A stretch of 64,000 bases of DNA from Bombyx mori (GCF_030269925.1 NC_085123.1:9486001-9550000), one strand, 5' to 3'. Shown: positions 20,804 through 34,500, counted from the first letter of the stretch. A program made the numbers and translations. Notes: generated by a model from the letters alone, not told the origin.

Positions 20804-23800
20804 AAGGCACGTTCCGCCTTCTTATACTAGCCGACGCAGCTGGCTTATGAGTCACTTCTGTTGCAGCTGTTGTTTACGAGTGGAATGACACGGCCGGCGC
20901 ACCTGGCTTGTGTGAGTCACTCCTATTGCACGTGCTATATAACATAAATATCGTTAACGCCGTCAAATGCATTAATATTAAAATTGTATACTGAGTTTTA
21001 AATTTTAATGCAAAATTCATAAAATTTGAATAAAAACCTTTGCGGTACTAAAACCGAGCATTTCAGATATGAAACTAAAATAACATCTATATTAATGAAT
21101 ACTAAATAATAAAAACGTTGTAAAACTTTATAACGTGCACTAAATATAAATTTTAGGCGAAGATAATAAATCCTACAGGCCCAGCTACAAATTTATCTCG
21201 CACTGCTAACTTAAGCGAGGCTGTATACTTGTAATAGGTCGTTAGGGAAATATAGCGAAACATCTGCGTTCAGCTAAACTCCACTAACCCGCTAGACGCC
21301 GATTTTTTGCCCACTTTTACTGTCCGCGAGTAAATAATATACTAAGTGACAAACGTCTCATTCCTTTTTATTCCCGGGAACCCTTGAACCGTACAAATTG
21401 CGGACAATTTTCGGGGTCGTTTACCACGCGTCGGCTCGCCATTGATACGATCCTAAAATTCATAAACAAATATAAACTTACTATAAGCACACGAGTTTGT
21501 TTTTCTTTAGGCTTAACGAATTCAGTTGTAGTTATTTAGGAAATTTGTCTTTTCACTTTAATTCTTTTAATTAAAGCTGTTCTTTGTTATTACTGTAAAA
21601 TTATCTTACATAGAAATCGCTTTATCCGATAATGTTTTGTAATGTTACATTTAAATAAAATCATTCGCCCTCAGTACGTCACTGCATACATAGTATAAGA
21701 TACAACAAACTAGCCTATATCGTGGCCTCTGTTTGTAATTTTTGGTTCCAATAGGTCCCCGGGATTGTCTCGGGGCGTGTTTTTGTCAACAGTCACGTCC
21801 CGAACGGTTGCTTAATCATGAATGACACGTTTACGTATTCAGTGAGCTCGTCCCGCCAGCTAACGAGAAGACGAGATAAGTTTACAAACGTCGTAATCTC
21901 GAATTCCCGATGGCTTTTAGTCTGAGCGTTGATTATCCAGGATTTGAAATTAACATATTAGCGAATGCTGGGCGTTCACCACACGTCTCGTTCGCGGTGT
22001 AAAGCAGCGTTTAAATGCGTAATATGCGGAGCGTCTCATGATGCCCATTGACAGATATAAGAGAAATAATTTACGGCGTACTAAATTCACGTCAGCAGGA
22101 TCCGGGATGTGCTTGTTATTTACCTAAGGCGTTGAACTTTGTTTATAGTCTTGTAGGCCTTGCATTAAATTACTTGTTTACATACATATAGGTAATAGTG
22201 ACATGCAAAAAAACTTTCAAATTAAAAATATGTTTAACGTTCCAATTTGATTATCTCATCTTATACCGAACTGGATACAAATATGTAAATAATATAATAC
22301 ATTTGAAAATACACAGGGAAGTGCATTTAGAGTTTGAATTAATTAATCAAGGACACTGACTTCGATCGAGGATCATACGCAGCTCGATACAGAAGTCAAC
22401 TACCTCATAAGGCGAAAGCAAGGCTAATATCAACTATTTGGCAGTATCTGTCATAGAATCCAAGATATTTGAGGAAAACCTGAATCCTGCCAAGGATTTT
22501 TAAGAGAAGTTGACATATACATACAATTTCCGGATAACAACATACGGGCTAATGTACCCGACATTATCCGGTGGACAGATAGTGGGTAAATCAGTTCTGT
22601 GGATGATTTTCCCTATCTCATTTACTCCGTAATATTACTAGATTGTATTACTAGCTAGACTAATATTATTAGATGTTAGTATATACTAACGTCTATTATC
22701 TATCTAGTATTTGTATATACTAATATCTAAAAATGTAAATTTTACCAATATGACTGCATTGTATCTTATGTACCTCGAGATCTGAGTTCGATTCGCGATC
22801 TAAGCCAGTCTTTTTGTGAAATATATAATTAAGAATTATGGGTGCAATAGTTTATATCTCGCAAGTGTTTCTGGTAAAACCCTTTCTTTGACCCTGACTT
22901 TGATTATGGTTAGTTTTAAGACAGCTAAACCTGGAATTCAGTCATCTAAGTATACTTATTCGACATACGAAAACAGTGTGAACGTTTCCGTACTGGATGT
23001 ATGTTTGTGCAGAGGATTGGTCTCTGGCGTTGTACACATTGCATATATCGGGTTACCGGTTTTAATACGAACTTCGTTGTGCGTACAAATTCCTACGTTG
23101 AGCTACCTATATGATGAGTTTTCAGATCGTTTTGTTTACGAAAACATATCCAGAAACAATTAGATTTGATTTGGAAATTATGTACAAAAAATTTTGTTGT
23201 AATAATTATTATTACTAGTAATCAATTCAATACGCGGATGCATCAGAAAAAAAAAAACGTTTGACAATATTATTTTGGTTGAGAGATTAAGTCCTAGACT
23301 TCATTCAAATAGAAATATATTATAGATTAAATACATTCAAATTAATTATTTCATAGGACCGTTTAATGACAAGTAGCTAAATGTTATTTTCGACTAGTAC
23401 AGCCTTACAATATCTGCGAGTATCAGTATTTATCGTAATTATTAGGATATTGCTAATAAATGGTGTTATTATTGTCGTAAATTAAATATTATTTTTAGTG
23501 AGAAGATGACTAAAAAAATAGTAGGTTTTCACCAGCCATAAGTATTAGGTCTCGAACATTTTCAAATACTCTTCTTATTCTTATTTATCAACGTGTTAAA
23601 TTCAATCCTTCAAAAACGGTACGATCATAATAATTCTGCCTAATGTACCGTAAAGCAGTCATAATTTCCGGTTGACTTGATAGTGCGTTAAATACTTTAA
23701 AATGAGATTAAAATCTCGAGTTGCAAACTCAGAGGCCGTTTTCAAGTTGTGATGTCCACGAGAATTTGATAATCATTTAACATGAGCCGTGTCCGTGAGA

Positions 23801-25689
23801 TTGTCTACCCTCCGAAAGCAATAAAAGAAAATGAAGCATTACGAATTTACGAAAAGCTTTTTGGAATTAACGAAACGTTATTAGGCTGTTATTTTACATT
23901 TTACTTTACCTATTAGGTAAAAGGGAATAATAATTTCATTAATAATTCCGTGGAAGAGGGTAAATAGAATGGAATGGTAAACATTTATTCAATTTAGGCT
24001 CTGTTTAACTTTTGCGCAAGACTTATCTGGGAGATTAATTCATAAAACGAACTCTTTAATAATACAATATTTACTGGGTCTGAGGCGAGGTTTTAGATGC
24101 TCGAAAAGATAAAGACAAAGCCAATTAACAATGAAACCACAAATAGTAAAATATTCGATTTAATCATCGTTTTTGAAAGTCTACACCTAAATTAGTTTAT
24201 CCAGTTTTAACGAGTCTTAGGAATAATTCATATCTAATTTAATTAATTCATTTGCGTATCTTATATGCGACGGGTCGAATACTTTCGAATATTTTGGGTG
24301 GTCACGTCACGAACGCGAGATAAAGCCATAAAAGTAATTTTAATCGTGTTAATAATACAATTTGCATAAGAAGTGCAGGTGGAATGGCACATGTACGTCC
24401 AATGAATCATTAGTCCTAAGCAAACAGTTATTATGTATCGTGCAAATAAAGAATATCAGTCACACCTATGTATAATATCGCGGACGGGGTTAGACAAGTT
24501 CGTCCAAGCTCTTGTTTCGTTTCAAGCGAACGTTCTTTCATTTTCTAATGGATCGGCACTGAGGGAATATTTGTTGGCAAACTTTCACCAGGCGCCGATA
24601 TTTACATAACAAAGGAAGGGGTAAGGCAACCGAGTGTCCCTGAAATGTATTCCTGTCAGGGACTCGGATTTCACGAAAGTATTTGTCGGTCAATTTCACG
24701 CTGGTGCGTTTTTGTTGAAGTCATTTATGTGCATAATGTCGCTTTTATCGTAACGTTTTTCATTAAGACGGTCTTTCATTCGTTTGTTTTAAAAAAGCAA
24801 AAGCGCTGTGTTGCAAAAAACCTTTGTACTTAAAATGTAAAATCTCATTTCGAATGGACAAAAGGTTGTTATTCTTTTTTGGAAGTAGAATGATATGGAT
24901 TTAATTGGAGTGTTTGTTACAAAGAAACCAAAACCCGTTTTTTAAGGTCAAAACAAGTTATAACAAGATAGTAAAGATTGGCGCAGAAATAGATTGTTTT
25001 TATTGAACTTTGTTGTCATCATATCTCCGTGAAGCCTAAGGGAAAGGGTCTCCCTTGACAATGTTATCGACACGGAGAAAAATACAGGATAACAAACAAA
25101 GAGAAAATAAAGTTCAGAGCGTTATTCTTGTGTTGCTTTTTCGAGATAAGTTGCTTAAAGGTCGCCTTTTTGTCTCTGTATCCTTACCTAGAATAATAAA
25201 ATGTATTGAATTGTACCGAAGACAGGTATTCTATTTTTATTATTACCGCGATTTGAAATGAGCTTTGTAAGAAGAAAGCACACACATTTAGTTAATAAAA
25301 GGTAATCTCAATGGACATTGAAAAAAAATATTCAAAGTCCCTTCGATAGTGGAGATTAGCGTACATAATATGTACAGACTTTAAAAAAACGAGAGTATAT
25401 TAGTTTAGCATTTGAAAAAAAGCACTCACTACATTCTTTGAAATCCTATTTTTGAAAATGTAAAAATATAACTGTTTTACGCATAATTTGAAAACGCATT
25501 TTTTTAATTACGATGAGCGTATGTTCATTTGGTTTTTACATTTAACTCAAGTGAAATCGCTGGGTAGACCTCGTAAATAATATACAGAGTTAAAATAAAA
25601 GGAACATTAGAAGAAAACGAATTCAAGTTTGCCCATCTTCAATAGTAATGGGAAAGCTATGGATAGTTCAAAGCTTCAATATTATGTCT
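20804..25689. other. About 4.9 kb without a recognised gene
   Basis: AT-rich. Holds a near-perfect 24-bp palindrome at 22671-22694 and a small hairpin at 24630-24667. The longest ORF (22816-23163, 115 codons) shows no domain, signal peptide or repeat that I recognise. It could be intronic or intergenic. Confidence 0.45.
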
Positions 25690-26051
25690 TCGCAATCACT
25701 AAAATCCCATTCCCGATCCTGCGGACAGAATGGAAAGCAGTCGACGTCGCCCAAAACACGTCATCTCGGATCCTCCCGATCCACTAACGGTGCTTCAAGC
25801 ACCGGTCACCGTTCTCGTCGAACCCGTCGCTTGCGACGAAGGGCTCGACGAGTAAATTAACTCTCAGACACAGCCCACTGAGTTTCTCGCCGGATCTTCT
25901 CAGTGGGTCGCGTTTCCGATCCGGTGGTAGATTCTGCGAAGCACGGCTCTTGGGTTCGTGTTAGCAACATCGTCAGGTTTGAGCCCCGTGAGCTCACCTA
26001 CTAAAGTTAGGGTTACGCTGACATAGCCGCTAGGGCTATCAGATTAGGTAG

Positions 26052-26071
<20 letters not shown>
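25690..26071 (+). mobile_element. 5'-truncated Jockey-like LINE 3' end
   Basis: Plus-strand copy extending further 5' than its siblings. It includes the last ORF2 codons (an Arg-rich end, TRRLRRRARRVN then stop) and the ggatcctcccgatccacta block shared with 385-745. It ends at ggtaggaaa and a poly(A) run followed by (AT)n at 26071-26082. Confidence 0.7.
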
Positions 26072-26082
<11 letters not shown>

Positions 26083-26083
26083 C

Positions 26084-27338
26084 CAAAACCATCCATTTAT
26101 GTCTGTTGCAAAACAGCCATGTGGTCTGTTTTAAAAAATAAGATAGGATCAACGAATTTGACTTCGTAGTGTGTCATAGTAGTGAAATACGTCTACTCGA
26201 ATAGGAATTAGAAGCTTAAGTGCTCATATGGGGAATGCTTGGAACTCCAGGCAGATCTAATGATGATTTAAGAGTCTCTTAGTCTTATCTAGATATCCAT
26301 TTGCGATCACCAAGGTTATTATCTTGGCGTCCACGACATCATCGTGGGATACAACCCCAACCAATAGTCGAGATCAGGCATAGTGGTCAATTTGGGTAAT
26401 AATGTTAGAATATGCACATGTATTGAAAGTACTTGTTAAGGCGTGAATAACAAGAATTTTCATAAAAGAGTTTTATCGTTGAATCAAATATTACTACTAC
26501 ATATTATTAATTGCTACTAGATCCATTCTAACTTATGTTTCATTTAGGTTTTTTTTTGTGCCAATTTCTTCTGTGATTCAATTTTATATCAAAAAGTGCT
26601 ATTTGTACTCTGAAAACCTAACTACAAACTTTGGGTTATCATGCAGTATTTTAGCTGTATGTAATTGAGACGAGCTAAAACATAAAGAAAGTTGAAAAAA
26701 GATTAAATAATCTTAATTGAGCTACGCGTTTTGATGTCATTTTTCTAGGCTAGATTACACTGGGAGTATCCTGTGTCTAATAGCCTCGCTGCTCAGCTGA
26801 AAAATTGGAAATGGAGCATGTATTTTAGCTTATTTTCCCAACTTACGGCTTATGGAAAGCTTTTACGTAAATTAAGGATTTTGCTTGAACTTTTGCTCGG
26901 AGCATAATAAGCTCCAAATAATTTGAGCAAGTTTAAATAGAAAAAAAAACTTCTTTTTCTTAACTTCTTTACTTTATTTGAAACTAAGTGATTCTCGTAG
27001 GAAAAAATATTTTTAGATTTCAAAAACTTTGCATAATTGTTGGTTGTTGTTCTTGATATCCGTTCTAATAATTTCTACTGTATAGCGTATCAGTGGGAAG
27101 GAGATAGCTCTGAGGCAACTTAATTGAAAATTTCAAGTCATGTTTGTAGGTGTGTCATTGCACTTACGCTGTGATATTCTATGCGCTCCGTTAATGACAT
27201 GAGTGATTGACTAGGCTCATCAATTTACTGTAGCAATAGCTATCATCCATTTTCTAATCTCAGTCTTCTTCTTGCTAGTTTAAAAGTAGACAACAGAGTA
27301 TGTTGCGAACTCACACTACTATGACGTTTACATACATA
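26084..27338. other. No gene recognised
   Basis: AT-rich. Nothing supported. Confidence 0.4.
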
Positions 27339-27758
27339 CTAGTGGCCCCGCAGTAGTCGAGATTCGACTATAATTAATTGAAATTATAAGTTTAAACATT
27401 ATTATGGTTCTATTGTCAAACACTATTGTATTTCGATAATATAATCACAGTATTCGCCAAAACTGCACTATAGATCAATAATATTAAAGACAAACAATAT
27501 TAATCTATTTTCAATTCGACAATTGACAGTAAGCAAAGAGTATATTTTTGTGTATGTGCTGTGTCAAATACATGGTGGTTTGTGTAATGTTTTCTTTATT
27601 GATTTAAAGTATCTTTTATGCATTATTTTCAAAAAATATTAGCATTGTGCACTACTTCTCTATATTCCCTATAAGTGTGAGAAATTTCATACTCCTCCGT
27701 CCGCGCAATTTTCGTAAAAAGGGGTACAAAGTTTTTACTTCCCGTATTAATATATAGA
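27339..27758 (-). mobile_element. Non-autonomous Helitron-like element, family H2 copy 2
   Basis: A 420-bp copy homologous to 3810-4227, with intact CTAG before host T and a TCTAT start after host A on the minus strand. It contains gcgcaattttcgtaaaaagg and cagtagtcgagattcgacta. Confidence 0.65.
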
Positions 27759-29438
27759 TATTTTAATACAGCTGTTGTGCCGATGCAAATGGAAAGAACA
27801 ATTTTACCTATCAGGAAATTTACGATGACAAGATAGCTCTTCTAAAAAGTTTGGAAAGCTGATTAGCTCGTTCAAACTGAACGAAATCACAAAAATAACG
27901 ATCGACATTAAATCGCACAGTACAATAGTCACGATTCTTTGTCAATGCTTAACACATTACATTCGAAAACTTTCCGCGTTTCCCCTATCTAGTCACCGCT
28001 GGAGGAAAATAAATAGGACCGCGTCAAAATGACATTCAACTTAGTTGAACTTATAACGCTGGAGGGTTGCCGACCGAAGAAACTTTGCTCAAATGATAAC
28101 ATTTTCATATCCACTTCGCGCTGCGTACGTTTGTTTAATATTTTCACGTTGTTGTCCTAACAAGCGGGGTTGCCACCTTTTAACTGTGTTTCGGCATTGT
28201 CAAAATGCTACTCATTAAATTAATTAGGTTGGGCTGCCGTAATCTGTTGATGTGATTATGTGTTCATATTGCTCGTTAATATTTACTATGGATTACGTTA
28301 ATAACATTAAACCAAAATTTGCGTATTATTCTATGTTATTTTTATTGTTTGTTTTGTTTGGGTTCCCCTGGTATTTAAAGGATTGCCAGCTTAACAGTGA
28401 TCAACAGCATGGTTTCCTTCACCGTTGTTAGGGTTTTATATATCTGTGATGCAGGTTCTTAATTTTTATTTATTTATCCCATAGTTAGGTAAAAGACATC
28501 ACGGCTCACTTGGTGTAGTTGATTTGTCGAGCCCACAGACGTCACAACGTGAATGCCGTCAGCTTAAGACATTGGGTCGATGTGTCAACTATTTAGTAGT
28601 ACCTATCCCTACTTTCAAATGGGAAGTATGGCAGGACAGCAAGACGGTGAATCCTACTACAGCGCGCTGTATGATATCAGTTCAACGGAACTGCTGTGTT
28701 AGAGCAACTGGTTTGTCGGTGTATCGCGCCTCCGATCCGGGTTGCTGGTTCTTGTTCAGCGTAGTTTTATGGAACGCTAGCAGCACTAACTAAGGCACCC
28801 TAATGGGAGAAGTTCCGTGCCAGTAGATGTTCACTAGTGGACCATTGCAAAAATCAATATTACAGGTAATGTAATGGAATTAGCTCGACAAATAGCGCAA
28901 ATGGCTTTGCGAATTACTTATCCATTAAAGAAACGACTTGAATGGAAGCTTTTATCCCCTTTTTGCGATTTTATTCTAAGGCCAATCCTTTTCGAAGTAA
29001 TTTATTTTCAGAGTCTCCTAATTAAGAAGCTTCTTCGTCTCAAATACAGGTGCTTACTTTTACATTTTATTGGAGCCTTTGAATTGACAGTCGAGATATT
29101 CTTTTTGTTCGAAGCTGTTTTTTACTCTGCGTATAATTTCATTGTAAAGCTCGATCTAATGAAATGAATAGAACTAAATCAGATAACTGATTTATTGCGC
29201 TACTTTATTCTTTTTAAGAATTTGTTACTTAGTGTTTTTTGTAGAAAGCAGATTCCAGTATTGCGAACCTTTTGTTATTCATTAGGGCTACTAATTTTCA
29301 TCACCGAGGAAAAGAAGAGTACTAATTATAGAAGGTGCAATAGAGTATATAATAATATATACAGTCAAATAATACGGTGAATCGTTGAAATAAAAAGATA
29401 CGGTGACTAAAAAAGTCGTAGTGCTATTCTGAAAAAGG
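27759..29438. other. No gene; diverged SINE scrap near 28487-28560
   Basis: 28487-28560 resembles the reverse complement of the Bm1 3' end (cacggctcacttggtgtagt ... gcccacagacgtcacaacgt) but is heavily diverged. ORFs at 28524-28793, 28874-29167 and 29195-29380 have no recognisable features. Confidence 0.4.
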
Positions 29439-29508
29439 TTTTTTTCCCTACCTATTTGCTGGTAGCCTAAAGTGGTTTTTCAGCTAAGTCCAGACGGATA
29501 GTCATGGT
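29439..29508 (-). mobile_element. Very short Jockey-like LINE 3' tail
   Basis: A T-run then ccctacctatttgctggtag cct, the terminal 60-70 bases of the family seen at 10750. It is strongly 5'-truncated. Confidence 0.55.
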
Positions 29509-29714
29509 TACTTTCATAATATCCCTTCCAAACTTTCTAAGAAGATATTGGGCCCCATACCTCACTCACATCAATGAGGAAATTATCAACTAAATATTTT
29601 TTTGTTCATTTTGAGAAATTTATAGAAATATATAGATTGTGTTAAAACGTATTAGAAAAAGATTCTTGTTCTAGTTTAAATTTTTGTTTACAATAATCTT
29701 AGCGTAAGAGAAAT

Positions 29715-29791
29715 TGGATCGTCCAGTCTCATATACCCCTCGCGGGCCTTAGGTGCGGAGACATCGTAGGGAGTTTGGCCTCCGGTTAAAA

Positions 29792-29822
<31 letters not shown>
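29715..29822 (+). repeat. GC-richer retroelement-like tail with A-run and (AT)n
   Basis: A short island (cccctcgcgggccttaggtg, gtttggcctccggtt) runs into an A-run and then (AT)n at 29795-29822. The layout resembles a LINE 3' tail, but the family was not recognised. Confidence 0.35.
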
Positions 29823-30019
29823 TGAATTTGAAAGTTTGGATATTGCACTATAATTGAGATTACTTACTAGAAATTATTACTATAATTGATCTATCTATCT
29901 ACTATATCTCATTTTGATCGAAAATAACATGCATAGAGGTAAATTCCTCCTGGGGATTTTTATCAAGTCGTCAAATAAGGATACGTAGCTGCTGTGTTGT
30001 ATTTTGGTTTTTTTATTTT

Positions 30020-30104
30020 ACAGATAGATGAACAAGCTCACGGCGCACCTGGTCTTAAGTGATTATCGGAGTCCATAGACATCAACTACGTAAGTGCCAC
30101 CTTG
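30020..30104 (-). repeat. Truncated SINE (Bm1-type) 3' end
   Basis: The reverse complement of the Bm1 tail in diverged form (gatgaacaagctcacggcgc, gtccatagacatcaactacg). It abuts a LINE tail at 30106. Confidence 0.5.
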
Positions 30105-30105
30105 G

Positions 30106-30245
30106 GATTTTTTTATTTATTTTTTATTGCCTTTGTAGGCAGACGAGCATACGGCCCACCTGATGGTGAGTGGTTACCGTCGCCCATGGACTTCAGCAAT
30201 GCCAAGGGCAAAGCCAAGCCGCTGCCTACCGCAGGGCATGATGTC
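30106..30245 (-). mobile_element. CR1/Jockey-like LINE 3' tail only
   Basis: Tail of the family at 4813 and 9347: ttgtaggcagacgagcatac, ggcccacctgatggtgagtg, gttaccgtcgcccatggact. T-rich at its left edge, as expected for a minus-strand insertion. Confidence 0.65.
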
Positions 30246-31096
30246 TAAATTTCAATTACTGTCCCACACTTCAATTCATCATGCATTGCTGGTTCATGGC
30301 AGAAATAGTAATTATATATCTGTTGTTGTCGAGATGCTTATTAGCGACGAGAAAAAATATATTTAGTAGGATGATAGAAATAAATCTCTAACCCGTTAGC
30401 ACAAACACAGAGTTATAATGTCAGTTCGGTATTCTGTTAACAATTTCAATACGTTGTTAAATGAATGAGCGATGGTTCCTCTAAGCCACTTGCTTCTCTG
30501 TCAGCGGAAGCAAATTATTGGGTATGCTTTGTTCCCTTTTGTACATCTGATCTATACTTATTCTGTTGGCTTCGAAACAGATACTTGCGTCAACATGTCT
30601 CAGCAAACAAGTAAAGAAATGAGATTGTTTTATTTCCACTAAAGTCGCAACTGTCTAATGGAGTAAAGTACTGCGTGTCATCGTAAACATTGTAGTTGTT
30701 GTTCCTTCGAGTGATGTTAGCGGAAATATAACTTTCTTGGCATTTGTAAAGGAAACTATGGCATTGAATTATCGCGCTAAAACTTTTGCTAACGGCTTGT
30801 CGATATCATCACGCATTTTGTTTAGACTTGTTCGATAGTAGTGGCTTTCGAAACAAGGCAAAACTTCGTTTTTATGCCTTAATATGGGCAGTCTTAATAC
30901 TTCTCAATTCTGCTGAATATCTAATAGGTGTAAGTTATTGGCAATAGATTCAGTTACTTGTTTAAAAAAATATTAAAAATTGTACACACCTATCACAATA
31001 TACTCTTTTAATTTAATGAAATTTGCATTTAATGATAATGTACTCGTACCTTTGTTATAAAAGTATTATATTAAAATAAGTAAAAGTATTATATTA
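30246..31096. other. No gene recognised
   Basis: AT-rich. Nothing supported. Confidence 0.4.
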
Positions 31097-31320
31097 GAGT
31101 CCGCACGGGCAGGTACCACCACCCTGCCTATTTCTGCCGTGAAGCAGTAATGGGTTTCGGTTTGAAGGGCGGGGCAGCCATTGTAACTATACTCGAGACC
31201 TTAGAACTTATATCTCAAGGTGGGTGGCGCATTTACATTGTAGATGTCTATGGGCTCCAGTAACCACTTAACACCAGGCGGGCTGTGAGCTCATCCACCC
31301 ATCTAAGCAATAAAAAAAAA
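31097..31320 (+). repeat. Bm1 SINE, 5'-truncated
   Basis: Starts at gagtccgcacgggcaggtac and runs through gaagcagtaatgggtttcgg, ggtgggtggcgcatttac and gtccatc-type ends to aagcaataaaaaaaaa. Little diverged. Confidence 0.75.
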
Positions 31321-31755
31321 GAATAAAAACAAGTAAAGAAAATATTGCGACAATATTGTCGAGTTTCGATAAGAAATATTTATGATTTTCTCATTTTCTC
31401 AACACGTTCAATGGATCATCAGACATGTTTCCTTAACAAACAAAATTCAAGAGCCGCTTAAGATACAGTTGCGCACATAATTGTTCCGTTGTTCCTACTG
31501 CTTTAGTAAAATAAACAAAAATCCAAATTTAATACAAGATACCTCATTATTCTTGTTCAAGCGGAAATATAGATCGCCGAGTAATGATTTTATACTATTA
31601 TAATATATTAAATCTCGTCTACTCCTGATCAATAAAGGGCTCATCTCTTTTCGTGAATCAAGTAACAATTCCATTGTCGATTGTCAGCGAAATTACATAA
31701 TCGTCTTTCACTTAACTTTGAAGAATTATTGAAAGAAAGAAAAAATCATCTAATT

Positions 31756-32007
31756 TTTTTTATTTTTTTATCGCTTAGATGAATGGACGATCTCACAGCG
31801 GTGGTGTTGAGTGGTTACTGGAGCTCATAGATATCCACAACGTAAATGCGCCACCCACCTTGAGGTATAAGTTCTAAGGTCTCAAGTATAGTTACAACGG
31901 CTACCCCACTCTTCAAACCGAAATGCATTACTGCTTCACGGCAGAAATAGGCAGGGTGGTGGTACCCAACCGCGCGGACTCACAAGAGGTCCTACCAACA
32001 GTAAAAA
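31756..32007 (-). repeat. Bm1 SINE, 5'-truncated, minus strand
   Basis: T-rich start, then the complement of the Bm1 tail (cacccaccttgaggtataag, cattactgcttcacggcaga, gactcacaagaggtcctacc). The minus-strand ORF over it is not a gene. Confidence 0.75.
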
Positions 32008-33339
32008 ATGATATGAAAGAGCATACAATTCTGGATGGCATAATTGTGACTTGAAATAATACACTGAGTTTAGACAGCTCAGTAGGCCGTGGAAAAGCTC
32101 GTCGAGAACTGGCGGAATGTTGAAATTTTGACAAATTACACCCGTGGATTACCGCCCGGGAATATGAAGAAAACCGCGCGTTGCCACAAATTACTGACTC
32201 GTGACAAATGTCTTAGTAGATGACCCGCAATTTATTCGCCTCCATACTAAATCTAGTTAATGCCAACAGCCTGAAACATAATAATATTGTTGGAAAATGA
32301 TACGTTCAGTGTAATCGTGTGTTCTCTGCCTCCGCGTTCAAGTTTCTTATGTGTTTACGTCGTCGTTTTGATATAATTCATGTAGCCTCGGGCAGAAATT
32401 AATGTGGCTTAATTTAGGAATTGTATGAGCTAATTATGTTGGAAGCGATCCATTAGTCTCCTAAAACGTAATAGAATGTGGAGTTTATTTTACTAACTTA
32501 TTGGTAGAATTTTATTATTGTTTTGTTCTGAAAAGTACAAAGAAAAGTTTATCTTTTAAAGTGACGTCATTTAATTAATTCTACGTTATTTAGTTTGATA
32601 GCGATCGCTAAAAAGAAATATTATAGGAATTTATTTAGATCCGCATTTCCAATACTTCAACAGAAGTACTGTAAAGCATGGTTATATTAACATCATCAAA
32701 GCTCATTGTTGGCCCGCGTATTGTCGAGGGGACATGTCAATTTATTTTGTTGAGATATAAAATGGGGATTTACTGTATTATCATCTAAAAAGAAGCAGAC
32801 GCGTTACATATCCGAAAAGGAGATAAATATTTTATGTCATAATTCATCTGAGCTATAAAAAGGGTGTCTGCGCACACCCGACCGTCTTAGAATGATTTTG
32901 CTTCGTTCGCTCCGGACGAGATGGTTATATCCACCGAACATGCGATGAGAATGTTGATTCTTCCTTAATCTCGAAAATATAGATAAGTTTCCGTGGTGAA
33001 ATTTAGAAGACGCTTATTTTCGTTTCATTTTTATTGTAATAAATTCACTGGTTAACTTTAATTGATTTTGAGTAGTTTAGTCAGTGTTTATGACTTTAGG
33101 AAACAATAGTTTTATTTTTATCTTTTCTGTATTTACTTACTAATAATTCAAGATACTGTGATCTGAAAAATACGAAGAAGAAATAACACGGTTCCCCGAT
33201 TGACGTAGTTAGGAAATGCAAACGTTTTGCATAAATGCAAATATTTATTCGTTTCCTTTGATGTAAAAGATTTCAGTGCATATAAAAATTTATACGTCAT
33301 TTAATTTATAGAAATTACAATTCAAATAAACTGTCAATA
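32008..33339. other. No gene; promoter-like TATA at 32855-32863
   Basis: AT-rich host DNA. A tataaaaag motif is followed by an inverted repeat gggtgt/acaccc. No ORF follows that I can support. Confidence 0.4.
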
Positions 33340-33569
33340 TCTATACTAATATATAAATCTACAGTGGTTTTTATGGATGTTCCGTTATAACTACTGAACC
33401 ATACATCCGATTGACTTGAAACTTAGTATCTATGTAGAAAATACATGTACTTAATGGATAGGCTAATATTTATATGAGTGGACATTGTGGATATTGGACT
33501 CCCTAATAATAATGACAATAAATAATAATGTTAATTTTAAATGCGCAGCGAACCGGCGAGTACGGCTAG
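33340..33569 (+). mobile_element. Non-autonomous Helitron-like element
   Basis: A 230-bp element starting TCTATACTAATATATAAATC after host A and ending cgagtacggCTAG before host T, the Helitron end pattern. The body carries ggatgttccgttataactac. Non-coding. Confidence 0.65.
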
Positions 33570-33587
33570 TCGGTTAATAAACGTTAA

Positions 33588-33842
33588 CTTACTGGTGGTA
33601 GGACCTCTTGTGAGTCCGCGCGGGTAGGTACCACCGCCCTGCCTATTTCTACCGTGAAGCAGTAATGCGTTTCGGTTTGAAGGGTGGGGCAGCCGTCGTA
33701 ACTATACTGATATCTTAGAACTTATATCTCAAGGTGGGTGGCGCATTTACGTTGTAGATGTCCATGGGCTCCAGTAACCACTTAACACCAGGTGAGCTGT
33801 GAGCTCGTCCACACATTTAAGCAATAAAAAAAATTAAAAAAA
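33588..33842 (+). repeat. Bm1 SINE, 5'-truncated
   Basis: Starts at ttactggtggtaggacctct and runs to aagcaataaaaaaaa. Nearly consensus-like, and close behind the Helitron at 33340-33569. Confidence 0.75.
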
Positions 33843-34385
33843 ACGTGTTGAGCCCGAAAAGCCTATAAATAAAAACAAATACTAACTGAGGGCAATTTTG
33901 TGAAATTTCCATTAATATAATTGGGGAAGTTTGACCGCAAGTCGAGGGGAGACTGGAGGAACTATAAAATTGCAGTTAACGGAAACCAAACGACATCTCA
34001 ATGCCATTATTCTGAAATACGATCTAATTGAGCGTCTCCTTGCTCCTCGCGTATAATGGAACCGACTTTGACCCGTCTGATTGCGGGTGTGATTTCTAAT
34101 TTGCCAATCATTAACGCTAATGTAAGTGGACGATCCCATTATTTTGTATGCGCTAATATATTTTTGATATATAGAAATGATGAGATATCTATGTAGTTTT
34201 AAGTCTTTACTTGCGATTTTGAGGTGGATCAATCTGTCAATAATATTGAAATAGTACCTATCAATCACCAAAAAAAGGGAGAAGCCATATTATTATTAGA
34301 ATGTCCATTTGGGGTTTCTAAATTGGAAATAACTCCTGACAGAAAGATCACAAAATAAGTATTCGTCTTGACTAAAAGACAATTT
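33843..34385. other. No gene recognised
   Basis: AT-rich. The minus-strand ORF at 33912-34271 (119 codons) has no recognisable motif and atypical composition for a gene. Confidence 0.4.
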
Positions 34386-34500
34386 ACCCGTTGTATTCGT
34401 ATTGAGATGTGACACCGGCAGTGTTTAATTCTCGCAAGTACGTATTTTTATTTAAGATTATACGTACCTACTATATGTTGACGAATGATTTCCACAATGA
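34386..34500 (+). repeat. Highly diverged Bm1-like 5' part
   Basis: Order of blocks fits the Bm1 head and middle (caccggcagtgtttaattct, then gacgaatgatttccacaatg aaggaatta). The 107-codon ORF at 34409-34732 starts in it and is probably spurious. Confidence 0.4.

Noticed and set aside
22671..22694. Near-perfect 24-bp palindrome as a regulatory site
   Set aside because: It lies in a TA-rich low-complexity stretch, where such palindromes arise easily.
22816..23163. 115-codon plus-strand ORF as a gene
   Set aside because: No signal peptide, domain or repeat was recognised, and there is no promoter or splice context; length alone is not convincing in AT-rich DNA.
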